Assembly: GCA_964630925.1 (NCBI GenBank) | Contig: CAZVZK010000020.1 | Location: 1-64,000 of the forward strand | From: RGDT01 sp964630925 | Lineage (GTDB): Bacteria > Planctomycetota > Planctomycetia > Gemmatales > Gemmataceae | Direction: 5' to 3' | DNA length: 64,000 nt | Shown here: positions 16,207 to 24,429 of the stretch, piece by piece | Layout: each line of letters opens with the position of its first letter | Position numbering within the stretch: the stretch's first letter is position 1 | Position numbers and translations under genes: made by a program | The notes under the pieces: generated by a model | What the model was told of the DNA's origin: nothing | Seen by the model: only the letters and a program-made list of their open reading frames with translations | Database searches by the model: none

Positions 16207-18453
16207 ATGCTCCGCGACGAGCAGATCGAGATCCGCCGCAAGCGGGCCATCGAGGAGAAGTTCGAGGTCCAGAACCTCGGACGCAACCGCGTCTTCTCCG
16301 ACTACCTCGTCTCCAACCCCGAGACCGGCGGACGCTACCGCGTCAGCATCCGGGGCTTCGACGTCGGCGACAACACCTGCGAGTGCCCCGACTTCAAGGC
16401 CAACACCCTGGGCACCTGCAAGCACATCGAGTGCGTCCGCATGAAGCTGGAGGAGAAGCTCCCCCCCAGCCTCCAGCGCAAAAAAGCCGCCATCACCCAC
16501 CCCGAGATCTTCCTCCACTACGGCGACCAGCTCAAGGTCGGCATCCACCTCCCCCCGCGCACCTCCGACCAGCTCCGCGACCTCGCCGACACCTTCTTCG
16601 ACCTCAAGGGCCTCTGGCAGGGCGAGGACTACGAGGCCCTCATCAAACGCGTCGAGGAGGTCCCCGAGCAGGTTAACATCTTCTCCGACGCCCTCGAATT
16701 CATGGAACGCGAGATCGAACGCCGCGAGATGGCCGACAAGGAGGTGTCGTGGCTCCAGGCCATCGAACGCGAGGAGCCCCCCTCCGTCCTCTTCGACCTC
16801 CTCAAGGTCCCCCTCTACCCCTACCAGCTCCGCGGCGCCATCTTCGCCGCCTGCCGCGGACGCTGCATCCTCGGCGACGACATGGGCCTCGGCAAGACCG
16901 TCCAGACCCTCGCCGCCGCCGAGATCCTGGCCCGCGACCGCGGCATCGAGCGTGTCCTCGTCATCGCCCCCGCGTCGGTCAAGTACCAGTGGGAGGCCGA
17001 GGTCAAGAAGTACACCCGCCGCGACGTGCAGGTGATCGACGGCGGCTCCGGCCGCCGCCGCTCCATGTACAAGCAGCCGGCGTTCTACCGCCTCATCAAC
17101 TACGAGATCGCCGTCAAGGACCACGACGAGCTGAACGCCTGGAAGCCCGACCTGATCGTCCTCGACGAGGCCCAGCGCATCAAGAACTGGGAGTCGAAGA
17201 CCTCGCGCGCCGTCAAGAAGATCCGCAGCCGCTACGCCCTCGTCCTCACCGGCACGCCCCTGGAGAACAAGCTCGAGGAGCTGTACTCCATCGTCCAGTT
17301 CGTGGACGACCGCCGCCTCGGCCCCGCCTTCCAGTTCCTGCACGACCACCGCCTCCTCGGCCCCTCCAACGAGCTGCTCGGCTACCGCAACCTCGACCGC
17401 ATCCGCGAGAAGCTCGCCCCCATCTTCCTCCGCCGCACCCGCGCCGAGGTCCTCTCCCAGCTCCCCGCACGCACCGACACCACCCTCTGGCTGGAGATGG
17501 CCCCCGCCCAGCGCGCCCTTCACGACGAGCACCAGGCCGCCCTCGGACGCCTCCTCCAGAAGGAGCCCCTCGGCGACGACGGCCGCCGCCGCGTCATCGC
17601 CTGCCTGACCAACATGCGCCTGGCCTGCGCCTCCACCGCCCTCCTCGACGGACGCGCCCCAGGCGTCTCCCCCAAGATCGACGAATTGGAGGAGCTGCTC
17701 GGCCAGCTCCTCATCCACGGGCAGGCCAACAAGGTCGTCGTCTTCAGCCAGTGGGAGCAGATGATCCTCCTCGCCGAGGAGGCCGTCCGCAGGCGCCACC
17801 CCGGCTACGCCATCCTGACCGGCTCCGTGCCGGGGCCGCGCCGCCGCGAGCTGCTCGACCGCTTCCGGGACGACCCCGAGTGCCGCGTCTTCCTCAGCAC
17901 CGACGCCGGCGGCACCGGCCTCAACCTCCAGGCCGCCGACACCGTCATCAACCTCGAGGTGCCGTGGAACCCCGCCGTGCTGGAGCAGCGTGTGGCCCGC
18001 GTCCACCGCATGGGCCAGCACAACCCCGTCCAGGTCTTCAACCTCATGATGCGCGGCACCGTCGAGGAGCGCGTCCTCGCCGTGCTGGAGCAGAAACGCG
18101 CCCTCTTCGACGAGCTGTTCGCGGGCGACAACGACGAGATCGCCTTCGGCGCGATGGGCCAGCAGGCGTTCCTCGACGCCATGCGCGAGGCGTTCGCGCC
18201 GCCCGCCCCCGTCCCCGTGGTGGCCGAGCCGCCGCCCGCGCCGGCCCCCGCCCCCGCCGAGGCGCCGCCGGGCGTCTACGAGGCGGGCCTGGCGTTCATC
18301 GAGGCGCTGACGGCGGCCCTGGCCGACGGCTCCTTCGTGCCGCCGCCGGGCGTCGCCCGGCGCGGCAGGCTGGCCCTGGAGGGCCTGCTGGCGGCGCTGC
18401 GCCGCGTCACGCCGCCGACTTCCGCGCCAGGGCCGCCTCGAGAAGACGCATGA
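16207..18453 (+). CDS. SWIM zinc-finger SNF2-family helicase/ATPase
   Basis: A 748-residue cytoplasmic protein. An N-terminal SWIM zinc finger (CECPDF, Cys58/Cys60, and TCKH, Cys71/His73) is followed by a full SNF2/RapA-type ATPase. Walker A is GDDMGLGKT (223-231), motif II DEAQ (from Asp320), motif III LTGTPLENKLEEL, motif V STDAGGTGLNLQAAD and motif VI EQRVARVHRMGQ. Such enzymes translocate on double-stranded DNA and remodel protein-DNA complexes; the SWIM finger probably binds nucleic acid or protein. The C-terminus is an Ala/Pro-rich linker (PPPAPAPAPAEAPP) plus a short helical tail. It lies 46 bases after the CHAT gene and overlaps the convergent glycosyltransferase by 47 bases. A role in DNA repair, transcription or defence cannot be separated from sequence alone. 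Confidence 0.92.
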   Translation: MLRDEQIEIRRKRAIEEKFEVQNLGRNRVFSDYLVSNPETGGRYRVSIRGFDVGDNTCECPDFKANTLGTCKHIECVRMKLEEKLPPSLQRKKAAITHPEIFLHYGDQLKVGIHLPPRTSDQLRDLADTFFDLKGLWQGEDYEALIKRVEEVPEQVNIFSDALEFMEREIERREMADKEVSWLQAIEREEPPSVLFDLLKVPLYPYQLRGAIFAACRGRCILGDDMGLGKTVQTLAAAEILARDRGIERVLVIAPASVKYQWEAEVKKYTRRDVQVIDGGSGRRRSMYKQPAFYRLINYEIAVKDHDELNAWKPDLIVLDEAQRIKNWESKTSRAVKKIRSRYALVLTGTPLENKLEELYSIVQFVDDRRLGPAFQFLHDHRLLGPSNELLGYRNLDRIREKLAPIFLRRTRAEVLSQLPARTDTTLWLEMAPAQRALHDEHQAALGRLLQKEPLGDDGRRRVIACLTNMRLACASTALLDGRAPGVSPKIDELEELLGQLLIHGQANKVVVFSQWEQMILLAEEAVRRRHPGYAILTGSVPGPRRRELLDRFRDDPECRVFLSTDAGGTGLNLQAADTVINLEVPWNPAVLEQRVARVHRMGQHNPVQVFNLMMRGTVEERVLAVLEQKRALFDELFAGDNDEIAFGAMGQQAFLDAMREAFAPPAPVPVVAEPPPAPAPAPAEAPPGVYEAGLAFIEALTAALADGSFVPPPGVARRGRLALEGLLAALRRVTPPTSAPGPPREDA

Positions 18454-19573
18454 AGCCGCGGTAATGGTCGTCGAACGTCCACCGCGCCGCCGACCGCAGG
18501 GCGGCCCGCGCCGCCTCGCGGCGGGCGTCGCCGTCGAGGAACGCCGCCAACGCCTCGGCGAGGGCCGCCGTGTCGTGGGCGCTGTCGATCACCCGCGAGT
18601 CGCGTGGGGCGTCGAGACGCTCCGCCGCCCCGTTGCTCCGCGTCGTCACCACGGGCAGCCCCGCCGCCTGAGCCTCCAGCACGACGAGCGAGCAGGGGTC
18701 GTAGAACGTCGGATGCACCAGCAGGTCGGCGGCGAAGTACGCATCGCGGATGTCGGGCTGATAGCCGAGGAAGAGGACACGGTCCTCGATCCCGAGGCGG
18801 CGGACGATGGCCTGGTAGGGCCGGGGGTCGCGCAGGCTGAGCACCCCCAGGCGGAAGTTCGGGCCGGGGACACGGGCGACGGCGTGCAGGAGCGGCCCCA
18901 GGCCCTTGAGCGCCGGGTTGAAGCCGACGAACAGCGCCAGCACGTCATTCGGCGCCAGGCCCCACTGATCGCGCGTGCGTGCCCGTCGGGCGGGCCTGTC
19001 CGCTCCGGACAGGCGGTCCGGGTCGATGGCCGCGTGCAGCACCGGGATGTCCTCGGCGGGGAGGCCGAGGAAGCGCGGGAAGTGGCCGCGGACGAAGTCG
19101 CTGATGGCGATGGCCTGGGGCCGGGGCGTGCCGAGGTACTGCGAGCGCTCGAAGGCGGCCATCGACCAGTGCGACGGGTCGAGGCGGCGGAACACCGTCG
19201 CCGCCCAGCGGGCGATGCCGGCGGGGAAGCGGTCGCGCCCGTGGACGATGCTGGCCTGGTGCAACCCGCCGAGCGGGTACAGCACATCGACGCCCGCCAC
19301 CTTGTCGAAGCCCAGCGTGAGGTCGAACCCCTTGCCGGCGAGGGCGGCCCGGCACGCGGCGCTGAACCGCCAGGGGCGCAGGATGCGCGGCCAGCCGAAG
19401 TCGGGGACGGGGTGGATGGGCAGGCCACGCGGCAAGGCGTCGGCGTCGGCACGCGAGGCGACGAGGTGGGCGTCGTGGCCGTCCCGGCGGAGCCGGTGCA
19501 GCAGCATCGCGAGGTAGGTCTCCGACCCGCCGCGCCGCGGCTCGATCACCGGGTGGCAGATGGCCAGCTTCAT
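18407..19573 (-). CDS. Glycosyltransferase family 4-like
   Basis: A 388-residue GT-B fold glycosyltransferase. The N-terminal half opens with KLAICHPVIEPRRGGSETY, the usual GT4 start with a Gly-rich acceptor loop. The C-terminal half has the donor-binding pattern DLLVHPTFYDPCSLVVLEAQAAGLPVVTT, with the Glu and Gly of the nucleotide-sugar site. Closest in character to WaaG/RfaG-type enzymes of lipopolysaccharide core synthesis (compare VALFVGFNPALKGLGPLLHAV), so it may add a hexose to a cell-surface glycan. The acceptor is unknown, and no other glycan gene is in the window. The last 47 bases overlap the helicase 3-prime end in opposite orientation. A large inverted repeat lies just upstream of the start. 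Confidence 0.88.
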   Translation of the reverse strand: MKLAICHPVIEPRRGGSETYLAMLLHRLRRDGHDAHLVASRADADALPRGLPIHPVPDFGWPRILRPWRFSAACRAALAGKGFDLTLGFDKVAGVDVLYPLGGLHQASIVHGRDRFPAGIARWAATVFRRLDPSHWSMAAFERSQYLGTPRPQAIAISDFVRGHFPRFLGLPAEDIPVLHAAIDPDRLSGADRPARRARTRDQWGLAPNDVLALFVGFNPALKGLGPLLHAVARVPGPNFRLGVLSLRDPRPYQAIVRRLGIEDRVLFLGYQPDIRDAYFAADLLVHPTFYDPCSLVVLEAQAAGLPVVTTRSNGAAERLDAPRDSRVIDSAHDTAALAEALAAFLDGDARREAARAALRSAARWTFDDHYRGFMRLLEAALARKSAA

Positions 19574-19910
19574 GCACGCGCCCCCGCTCGGCGGGATGGG
19601 CGTCCCCCCTGGACGAATACGTCACGCCTGTCCCGCCGAGTGGGGCGGGGTATAGCGTCACGGGCCGGGGCGTCAAGGGCAAGATGGGGCGTGGTTCAAG
19701 GGGGGGTAACAGGCCGGTGCCGTTTCTGTGCAAGTTGCTGTGCAGATCGGTCACCCCCCCCCTCTGTGGGTGTTACCTCCTCCGCTCTGATCCTGAACCA
19801 GGCCCCAGATGGCGGGGCGGGGTTGTTGTCCGCGCCGCCGCGCGTCCTGTATCATGTTCGGTGGATCGCCGCCCACCCCACCCGACCCGCCTTGCCGGAG
19901 GTCCGACCCC
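19574..19910. other. Divergent promoter region, no gene
   Basis: This 337-base gap separates the divergently transcribed glycosyltransferase and PIN-TRAM genes. It holds the inverted repeat at 19579-19647 (listed separately) and two C/G homopolymer tracts, GGGGGGGTAAC near 19700 and GTCACCCCCCCCC near 19750, which could pair with each other. No convincing promoter boxes or small gene are visible. Confidence 0.5.
19579..19647. repeat. Inverted repeat in glycosyltransferase leader
   Basis: A 25-base left arm (19579-19603) and a 24-base right arm (19624-19647) are reverse complements with about three mismatches; the core is GCTCGGCGGGA against TCCCGCCGAG. The spacer is about 20 bases. It begins six bases before the glycosyltransferase start codon, so it could be a leader hairpin limiting expression, a protein-binding operator, or a mobile-repeat remnant. 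Confidence 0.7.
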
Positions 19911-21146
19911 GTGGCCACTCTCTTCCAGAGGCTCCTCTCCTGGCTGCGGGTCAACCCCGACGACAGGCCCCGCTCCGGGCAGGTGCTGCTGTGGGGGCTG
20001 CGCGGGGTCTTCGGCGCGGTGGTCATCAGCCTGGCCATGCTGTCCTTCCAGCACTTCCAGCGCTCGTCCCCCACGGACTTCGTCCTGCCCTGGGTGGCGT
20101 TCCTCGCCATCCTGCTCCTCGGCGTGCTCGTGGTCGTCTCGGACCTCCTCGTCCGCGACAAGCAGATCACCACGATCTCGGCCGTCTACTTCGGCCTCCT
20201 CCTCGGCCTCCTCCTCGGCAACATCCTGTCGGCCGCCATCGACCCCTTCCTGTTCGACTGGGAAACCGGCCGCGAGGCCCAGGGCAGCTCCGTCCAGATC
20301 CAGATCGAGCAGGAGGGCAAGTCCGGCCTGAGGCTCACCCCCGTCCCGCCGCGCGGGGGCCTCATGGGCCGAAACCAGGGCGAGCGCAAGGCCCTGCTCA
20401 CCCTCATGCTCACCGTCTTCTGCTGCTACGTCAGCATCTCCACCCTCTTGCAGACGAAGGACGAATTCCGCTTCATCATCCCCTACGTGGAATTCTCGAA
20501 GCAGGTGAAGGGCCCGCGGCCCCTCCTCCTGGATACGAGCGTCATCATCGACGGCCGGATTGCCGATATCTGTAATACACGGTTCCTCGACACGAAACTC
20601 ATCGTGCCGCGGTTCGTCCTCCAGGAGCTGCAGGCCGTCGCCGACAGCTCCGACAAGCTCAAGAGGAACCGCGGGCGGCGCGGCCTGGACATCCTGAAGA
20701 AGATGCAGGGCAACAACAAGGTCGATCTCGTCCTCCACGACGGGAATCTGCCGGAATTGCGCGACGTGACGAAGGTGGACGAGCGTCTGGTGCACCTGGC
20801 GAAGCACCTGGGGGCGCGGGTCGTCACCAACGACTACAACCTCAACAAGATCGCCGAGCTGCAGGGCGTCGAGGTCATCAACCTCAACGAGCTGGCCAAC
20901 GCCCTGAAGCCCGCCGCCCTGCCCGGCGAGGTGATGGTGGTGCGGCTGGTGAAGCCCGGCGACCAGATCGGCCAGGGCGTCGGCTACCTGGAAGACGGCA
21001 CGATGGTGGTGGTGGAGCACGGACGCAACTTCATCGGGCAGGAGGTGAACATCACCGTCACCAGCGTCCTGCAGACCCCCGCCGGCCGCATGATCTTCGG
21101 ACGCATCGAGCCGCGGACCCACACCCCGGCACCCGCCAACGCCTGA
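19911..21146 (+). CDS. Membrane-anchored PIN/TRAM domain protein (YacL-like)
   Basis: A 411-residue protein. Four hydrophobic segments lie in the first 190 residues (for example VAFLAILLLGVLVVVSDLL). A PIN-like nuclease domain starts at LLLDTSVIIDGRIADI, with acidic residues in DTS, QEL and VVTNDYN, and a C-terminal TRAM RNA-binding domain begins near LPGEVMVVRLVKPG. This is the YacL/PilT-N architecture of gram-positives and planctomycetes, which suggests membrane-tethered RNA cleavage. The start is GTG with GGAGG about ten bases upstream; an in-frame ATG 34 codons earlier gives Pro/Arg-rich sequence without family likeness. The substrate RNA is unknown. Confidence 0.85.
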   Translation: MATLFQRLLSWLRVNPDDRPRSGQVLLWGLRGVFGAVVISLAMLSFQHFQRSSPTDFVLPWVAFLAILLLGVLVVVSDLLVRDKQITTISAVYFGLLLGLLLGNILSAAIDPFLFDWETGREAQGSSVQIQIEQEGKSGLRLTPVPPRGGLMGRNQGERKALLTLMLTVFCCYVSISTLLQTKDEFRFIIPYVEFSKQVKGPRPLLLDTSVIIDGRIADICNTRFLDTKLIVPRFVLQELQAVADSSDKLKRNRGRRGLDILKKMQGNNKVDLVLHDGNLPELRDVTKVDERLVHLAKHLGARVVTNDYNLNKIAELQGVEVINLNELANALKPAALPGEVMVVRLVKPGDQIGQGVGYLEDGTMVVVEHGRNFIGQEVNITVTSVLQTPAGRMIFGRIEPRTHTPAPANA

Positions 21147-21185
21147 CCCGCCCGGCCCCGCCGGGCCTGACCCGGAGGACCAGCC

Positions 21186-21902
21186 ATGCGGGCCCTGATG
21201 TTGTCGGCCGCCGTCTGCCTGGCCGTGACCCTCTCGGACGCCCCCGCCGACGGCCAGCCCCCCGCCCCCAAGGCCAAGGGCAAGAAGGACGTCGAGCTGG
21301 TCGAGCGTCTCCTCTCGGCCCGCAAGGAGTACCAGCTCACCCTGGAGAACCTGCGCAAGCTGTACATCCAGATGGGCGACATCGAGCGGGCCCGCTGGGC
21401 CGAGCAGGAGCTGCTCCAGTACCACCGCATCGTCAAGAACGCCTTCATCCTCGACCTCGACGTGCCCCCGCCGACCCTGAAGGGCAGCACGAACATCCCC
21501 GAGGCCAACAAGCTCTACCGGACGGCGCTCTCCTACAAGGGCAAGGGCTGGGGCACCGAGTTCATCGACAACCAGCGCCGCGCGGAATTGCTCTTCCAGA
21601 AGATCCTGACCGACCACCCGCAGAGCGACAAGATCAGCGACACCGCCTACCAGCTCGGCGACATCTACGAGGGGCCGGCGAACCTGCAATACCGCCGGGC
21701 CGCCGCTTACTTCGAGCGCTGCTTCCAGTGGAACCCCAGGACGCACTTCGACGCCCGCATGAGGGCGGCCCGCCTGTACGACCGTCAGATCAATAACCGC
21801 GGCAAGGCGGCGGAGATCTACCGCGAGGTGGTGACGCACGAGACGGACGAGCGCCGCCGCGAGGAGGCGCAGCGGCGCCTGCAGGAGATCGGCGGGCGCT
21901 GA
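21186..21902 (+). CDS. Exported TPR protein
   Basis: A 238-residue protein with a signal peptide (MRALMLSAAVCLAVTLSDAPADG) and TPR-type helices in the C-terminal half, such as ISDTAYQLGDIYEGPANLQYRRAAAYFERC and RQINNRGKAAEIYREV. The spacing resembles BamD/YbgF-like periplasmic scaffolds, but length and sequence do not allow that name. CCGGAGGACC precedes the start. It follows the PIN-TRAM gene by 39 bases and is probably co-transcribed. Function unknown. Confidence 0.75.
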   Translation: MRALMLSAAVCLAVTLSDAPADGQPPAPKAKGKKDVELVERLLSARKEYQLTLENLRKLYIQMGDIERARWAEQELLQYHRIVKNAFILDLDVPPPTLKGSTNIPEANKLYRTALSYKGKGWGTEFIDNQRRAELLFQKILTDHPQSDKISDTAYQLGDIYEGPANLQYRRAAAYFERCFQWNPRTHFDARMRAARLYDRQINNRGKAAEIYREVVTHETDERRREEAQRRLQEIGGR

Positions 21903-21905
21903 GCG

Positions 21906-22526
21906 TCACGCCCCGGGCCAGGGACGAAGCACCGCCCGCACCGGGCTGGCGTCGAACCCCTCCAGCCGCAACGGCAGGGCGATCAGCTCGTATTCGCCCT
22001 CCGGCACGCCCTCGAGGACGAGCCCCTCCAGGATGGCGGTGCCGTGCCGCAGGCATGCGAGATGCGACGGCAAGTCCTTCGAGTCGAAGAGATCGACGCT
22101 GGGCGTGTCGATGCCGACGAGGCGCACGCCGCGCCTCGCCAGCTCCGTCACCAGCTCCGGTGACAGGGCGGCGAAATCGCGGCCGAAGCTCTCCGGGTCG
22201 GGGTGGGTGCCGGTGGCGAAGAGGACGCGCGGGGCGGTGACGCCGGCGGCGGCCTCGACGCCCAGGCGCGTGCCGGGGGCGGCGGGGATGCGCACGACCT
22301 GGCAGCGGCCGACGTAGGTGTCGAGGGGCATCTCGTGGATGGTGGCGGGGCCGCCGTAGTGGCTCGGTGCGTCGGCGTGGGCGCCGAGGTGCACGGTGGC
22401 GCGGAGGGTGGACAGGGTGATGTTGTCGCCGCGTGCCGTGTCGAGCAGCACCTCGCGTGTCGGCGGGGTGTCGCCGGGCCAGACGGCGAGTCGCGGGGAG
22501 ATCAGTGGGGAGATGTCGCGGATCAT
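21906..22526 (-). CDS. kynB: Kynurenine formamidase (cyclase family)
   Basis: A 206-residue metal-dependent hydrolase of the cyclase family. The signature HLGAHADAPSHY (HxGTHxDxPxH type) supplies the metal ligands, and a second conserved region reads VRLVGIDTPSVDLFDSKDLPSH. The length is normal for bacterial KynB (about 210). It hydrolyses N-formylkynurenine to kynurenine and formate, the second step of tryptophan degradation. The family also contains other amidases and cyclases, but the position directly after tryptophan dioxygenase on the same strand makes KynB the best reading. A paired heptamer repeat fills the 112-base gap from kynA. Confidence 0.93.
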   Translation of the reverse strand: MIRDISPLISPRLAVWPGDTPPTREVLLDTARGDNITLSTLRATVHLGAHADAPSHYGGPATIHEMPLDTYVGRCQVVRIPAAPGTRLGVEAAAGVTAPRVLFATGTHPDPESFGRDFAALSPELVTELARRGVRLVGIDTPSVDLFDSKDLPSHLACLRHGTAILEGLVLEGVPEGEYELIALPLRLEGFDASPVRAVLRPWPGA

Positions 22527-22542
22527 GGGTCGCTTCGCTCCC

Positions 22543-22633
22543 GTTTTCAGTTTTCAGTTTTCAGTTTTCAGTGAACAGCCGGCACGGGCAAGCGGCCCCT
22601 GATGGCTGTTCCTGAAAACTGAAAACTGAAAAC
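22543..22633. repeat. Paired heptamer array (TTTTCAG / CTGAAAA)
   Basis: Four copies of TTTTCAG (22543-22571) run into GTGAACAGCC. After a loop of about 23 bases, GGCTGTTC runs into three copies of CTGAAAA (22604-22633). The arms can form a hairpin of about 30 bp. The units are strikingly AT-rich for this genome. It lies between kynA and kynB, where it could act as an intra-operon terminator or processing site. Confidence 0.9.
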
Positions 22634-22638
22634 CACTC

Positions 22639-23367
22639 TCACAGTTGATGCCGGATGGCCCACAGGTCGGGGAAGACGGGGAGGAACAGCGACTTCTTCA
22701 GGAACTCGACGCCGAGCGAGCCGCCGGTGCCCTGCTTGCTGCCGATGGTCCGCTCCACGAGCTTGATGTGGCGGTACCGCCATTCCTGCAGACCCTCATC
22801 GAAGTCGGTCAGCAGCTCGAACAGGTTGACCAGGTCCGGCCTGGTCTTGTACAGGGCGAAGATGGCCTCTGGGATGGCGCCGCCCGGGTGGTGCAGTCGG
22901 ACGAAGGCGTGCAGGGCGTCGTTGATGGAGGGCTCGGCGAGGCGGGCCTCCAGCCTCTTGCGGGCGGGCGAGCCCTCGGGGTGGAAGCGGAGCATGTCGG
23001 GGCGCTTGTACCCGAGGAGGAACTCCAGCTCGCGGAACTGGGTGGACTGGAAGCCGGAGGCGTGTTCGAGGCGCTCGCGGAAGGCGGTGAACGACATGGG
23101 GGTGAGCGTCTCGACGATGTCGGCCTGCTCGACCAGCACCTTCATGATGGTGCGGCAGCGTTTGAGGAGGGCCATGGTGCCGTACAGGTCGCCGGCGGTG
23201 AGGCCGGCCCGGACGCGCTCGAATTCGTGGAGGAGCTGCTTGAACCACAGCTCGTAGGCCTGGTGGACGACGATGAACAGCATCTCGTCCTCCTCGCCCT
23301 CGGTGCGCGGGGATTGCAGGGAGAGGAGGGTGTCGAGCTTCAGGTAGTCGGAGTACGTGAGGTCCAT
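22639..23367 (-). CDS. kynA: Tryptophan 2,3-dioxygenase
   Basis: A 242-residue haem dioxygenase that opens the indole ring of tryptophan to give N-formylkynurenine. It has the family block DEMLFIVVHQAYELWFKQLL with the substrate-site His, then WRYRHIKLVERTIGSKQGTGG, whose His should be the proximal haem ligand. The usual end PVFPDLWAIRHQL is present. Somewhat shorter than typical bacterial enzymes (260-280) but with all core motifs. The start has AAGGA about ten bases upstream and lies six bases after the preceding hypothetical gene, so the two are in one operon with kmo. Confidence 0.96.
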   Translation of the reverse strand: MDLTYSDYLKLDTLLSLQSPRTEGEEDEMLFIVVHQAYELWFKQLLHEFERVRAGLTAGDLYGTMALLKRCRTIMKVLVEQADIVETLTPMSFTAFRERLEHASGFQSTQFRELEFLLGYKRPDMLRFHPEGSPARKRLEARLAEPSINDALHAFVRLHHPGGAIPEAIFALYKTRPDLVNLFELLTDFDEGLQEWRYRHIKLVERTIGSKQGTGGSLGVEFLKKSLFLPVFPDLWAIRHQL

Positions 23368-23373
23368 CGTTGG

Positions 23374-24429
23374 TCATCCTTCGCGTTGATCCACCCATCC
23401 GACGATGCTGTTGAGTGTCAGGTCGATCCGCCGCCAGCCCTTGCCCTCGGACCAGACGTGCAGGTCGGAGCCGATGCGGCTCCCGTCGCCGTGCCGCACC
23501 GACAGGGCGAGGTGGCCGGGGCACGTGTCCGCATTCCGGCCGGTGGGGAGCTTGCCGATCACCTCGCCGCGCCACCGCACGGCGAGGCGGCCCCCGTCGC
23601 CCGCCTCATCGACGGCGAAGCCGTGGCCGAGCGGCATCTGCTCGTAGCGGCCCCACTCGCGGTCATCGGGGCGGACTCGGAACGTGGTATGGCAGCGGTA
23701 CACGATCTCGCCGGCCAGGTCGCGCCACAGGCGCGGCGGCATGATCGGCAGACGCTCCTGCTCGGTCAGGCGGAGGTCGATCTCCGGGCCCGGCTCGCCG
23801 TCGAGCGGGACGACGACCAGCAGGCCGTTGCGGCGCTGCGTGAGGATGCGATGCTCATCGAGCCAGAGGCACGGGGGCCATGCGCCGGCCGCGGAGGACA
23901 GGTCGCTCAGGTCCATCGTGAGGCCGTCGAGGAGGCGGCGCGGAGCCTCGCCGATGGCGTGGAGTGTCAGGCCCTCCGTGATGGTGGCCACGGCGCTGCG
24001 GGCCCCGTCGGGGGAGCGTCTCCCCTCCAGGGCCCACGCGCCGGGGTCGAGGAGGTCTTCGACGGAGAACGTGTCGAGGCAGACGGAGAAGTACCTCCGC
24101 ACGAAGGCGCCCCCGTTGAACCCCTCGCGCAGCACGACGAGCCGGCCGCCCTCGATGCCCAGCACGGTGCCGGCCGGCTCGACCATCACCGCGCCCGTGG
24201 CCAGATCGACGGCCGCCCCTCCCGGCGTGTACAACAGGCGTCCGCCGTGTAACTTGCCGCCGCCCAGGTGGCTGAAGAGCTGCTGCTCGCGCTCCAGCAG
24301 GTCGGCCCGGCCGATGAGTCGCCCGCCGTCGAAGTCGAGACGCACGAGCCGGCGGAGGTTGCCCGCCGACGTGTGGGCCCGCTCCTCGATGACATAGAGG
24401 GCCAGGCCCGTCGGTGCGGTGTCGCTCAT
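23374..24429 (-). CDS. Unknown protein in kynurenine operon
   Basis: A 351-residue cytoplasmic protein I do not recognise. It has no signal peptide or membrane segment. It is rich in beta-strand-like stretches with recurring GGRL and GLxLHxIG turns (DFDGGRLIGRADLL, GGGKLHGGRLLYTP, GIEGGRLVVLREG), which suggests a beta-propeller without clear WD40 or PQQ signatures. The start overlaps the kmo stop as ATGA, and the stop lies six bases before kynA. It is therefore translationally coupled to both and should act in, or be regulated with, tryptophan breakdown. No catalytic motif can be named. The start choice is secure because of the coupling; the longer upstream frame lies inside kmo. Confidence 0.75.
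   Translation of the reverse strand: MSDTAPTGLALYVIEERAHTSAGNLRRLVRLDFDGGRLIGRADLLEREQQLFSHLGGGKLHGGRLLYTPGGAAVDLATGAVMVEPAGTVLGIEGGRLVVLREGFNGGAFVRRYFSVCLDTFSVEDLLDPGAWALEGRRSPDGARSAVATITEGLTLHAIGEAPRRLLDGLTMDLSDLSSAAGAWPPCLWLDEHRILTQRRNGLLVVVPLDGEPGPEIDLRLTEQERLPIMPPRLWRDLAGEIVYRCHTTFRVRPDDREWGRYEQMPLGHGFAVDEAGDGGRLAVRWRGEVIGKLPTGRNADTCPGHLALSVRHGDGSRIGSDLHVWSEGKGWRRIDLTLNSIVGWVDQREG

Noticed and set aside
5283..18453. DISARM-like defence system (C5 methyltransferase plus SNF2 helicase)
   Set aside because: No DrmA, DrmB (DUF1998) or phospholipase D-type DrmC gene is present, and the helicase is separated by two CHAT genes.
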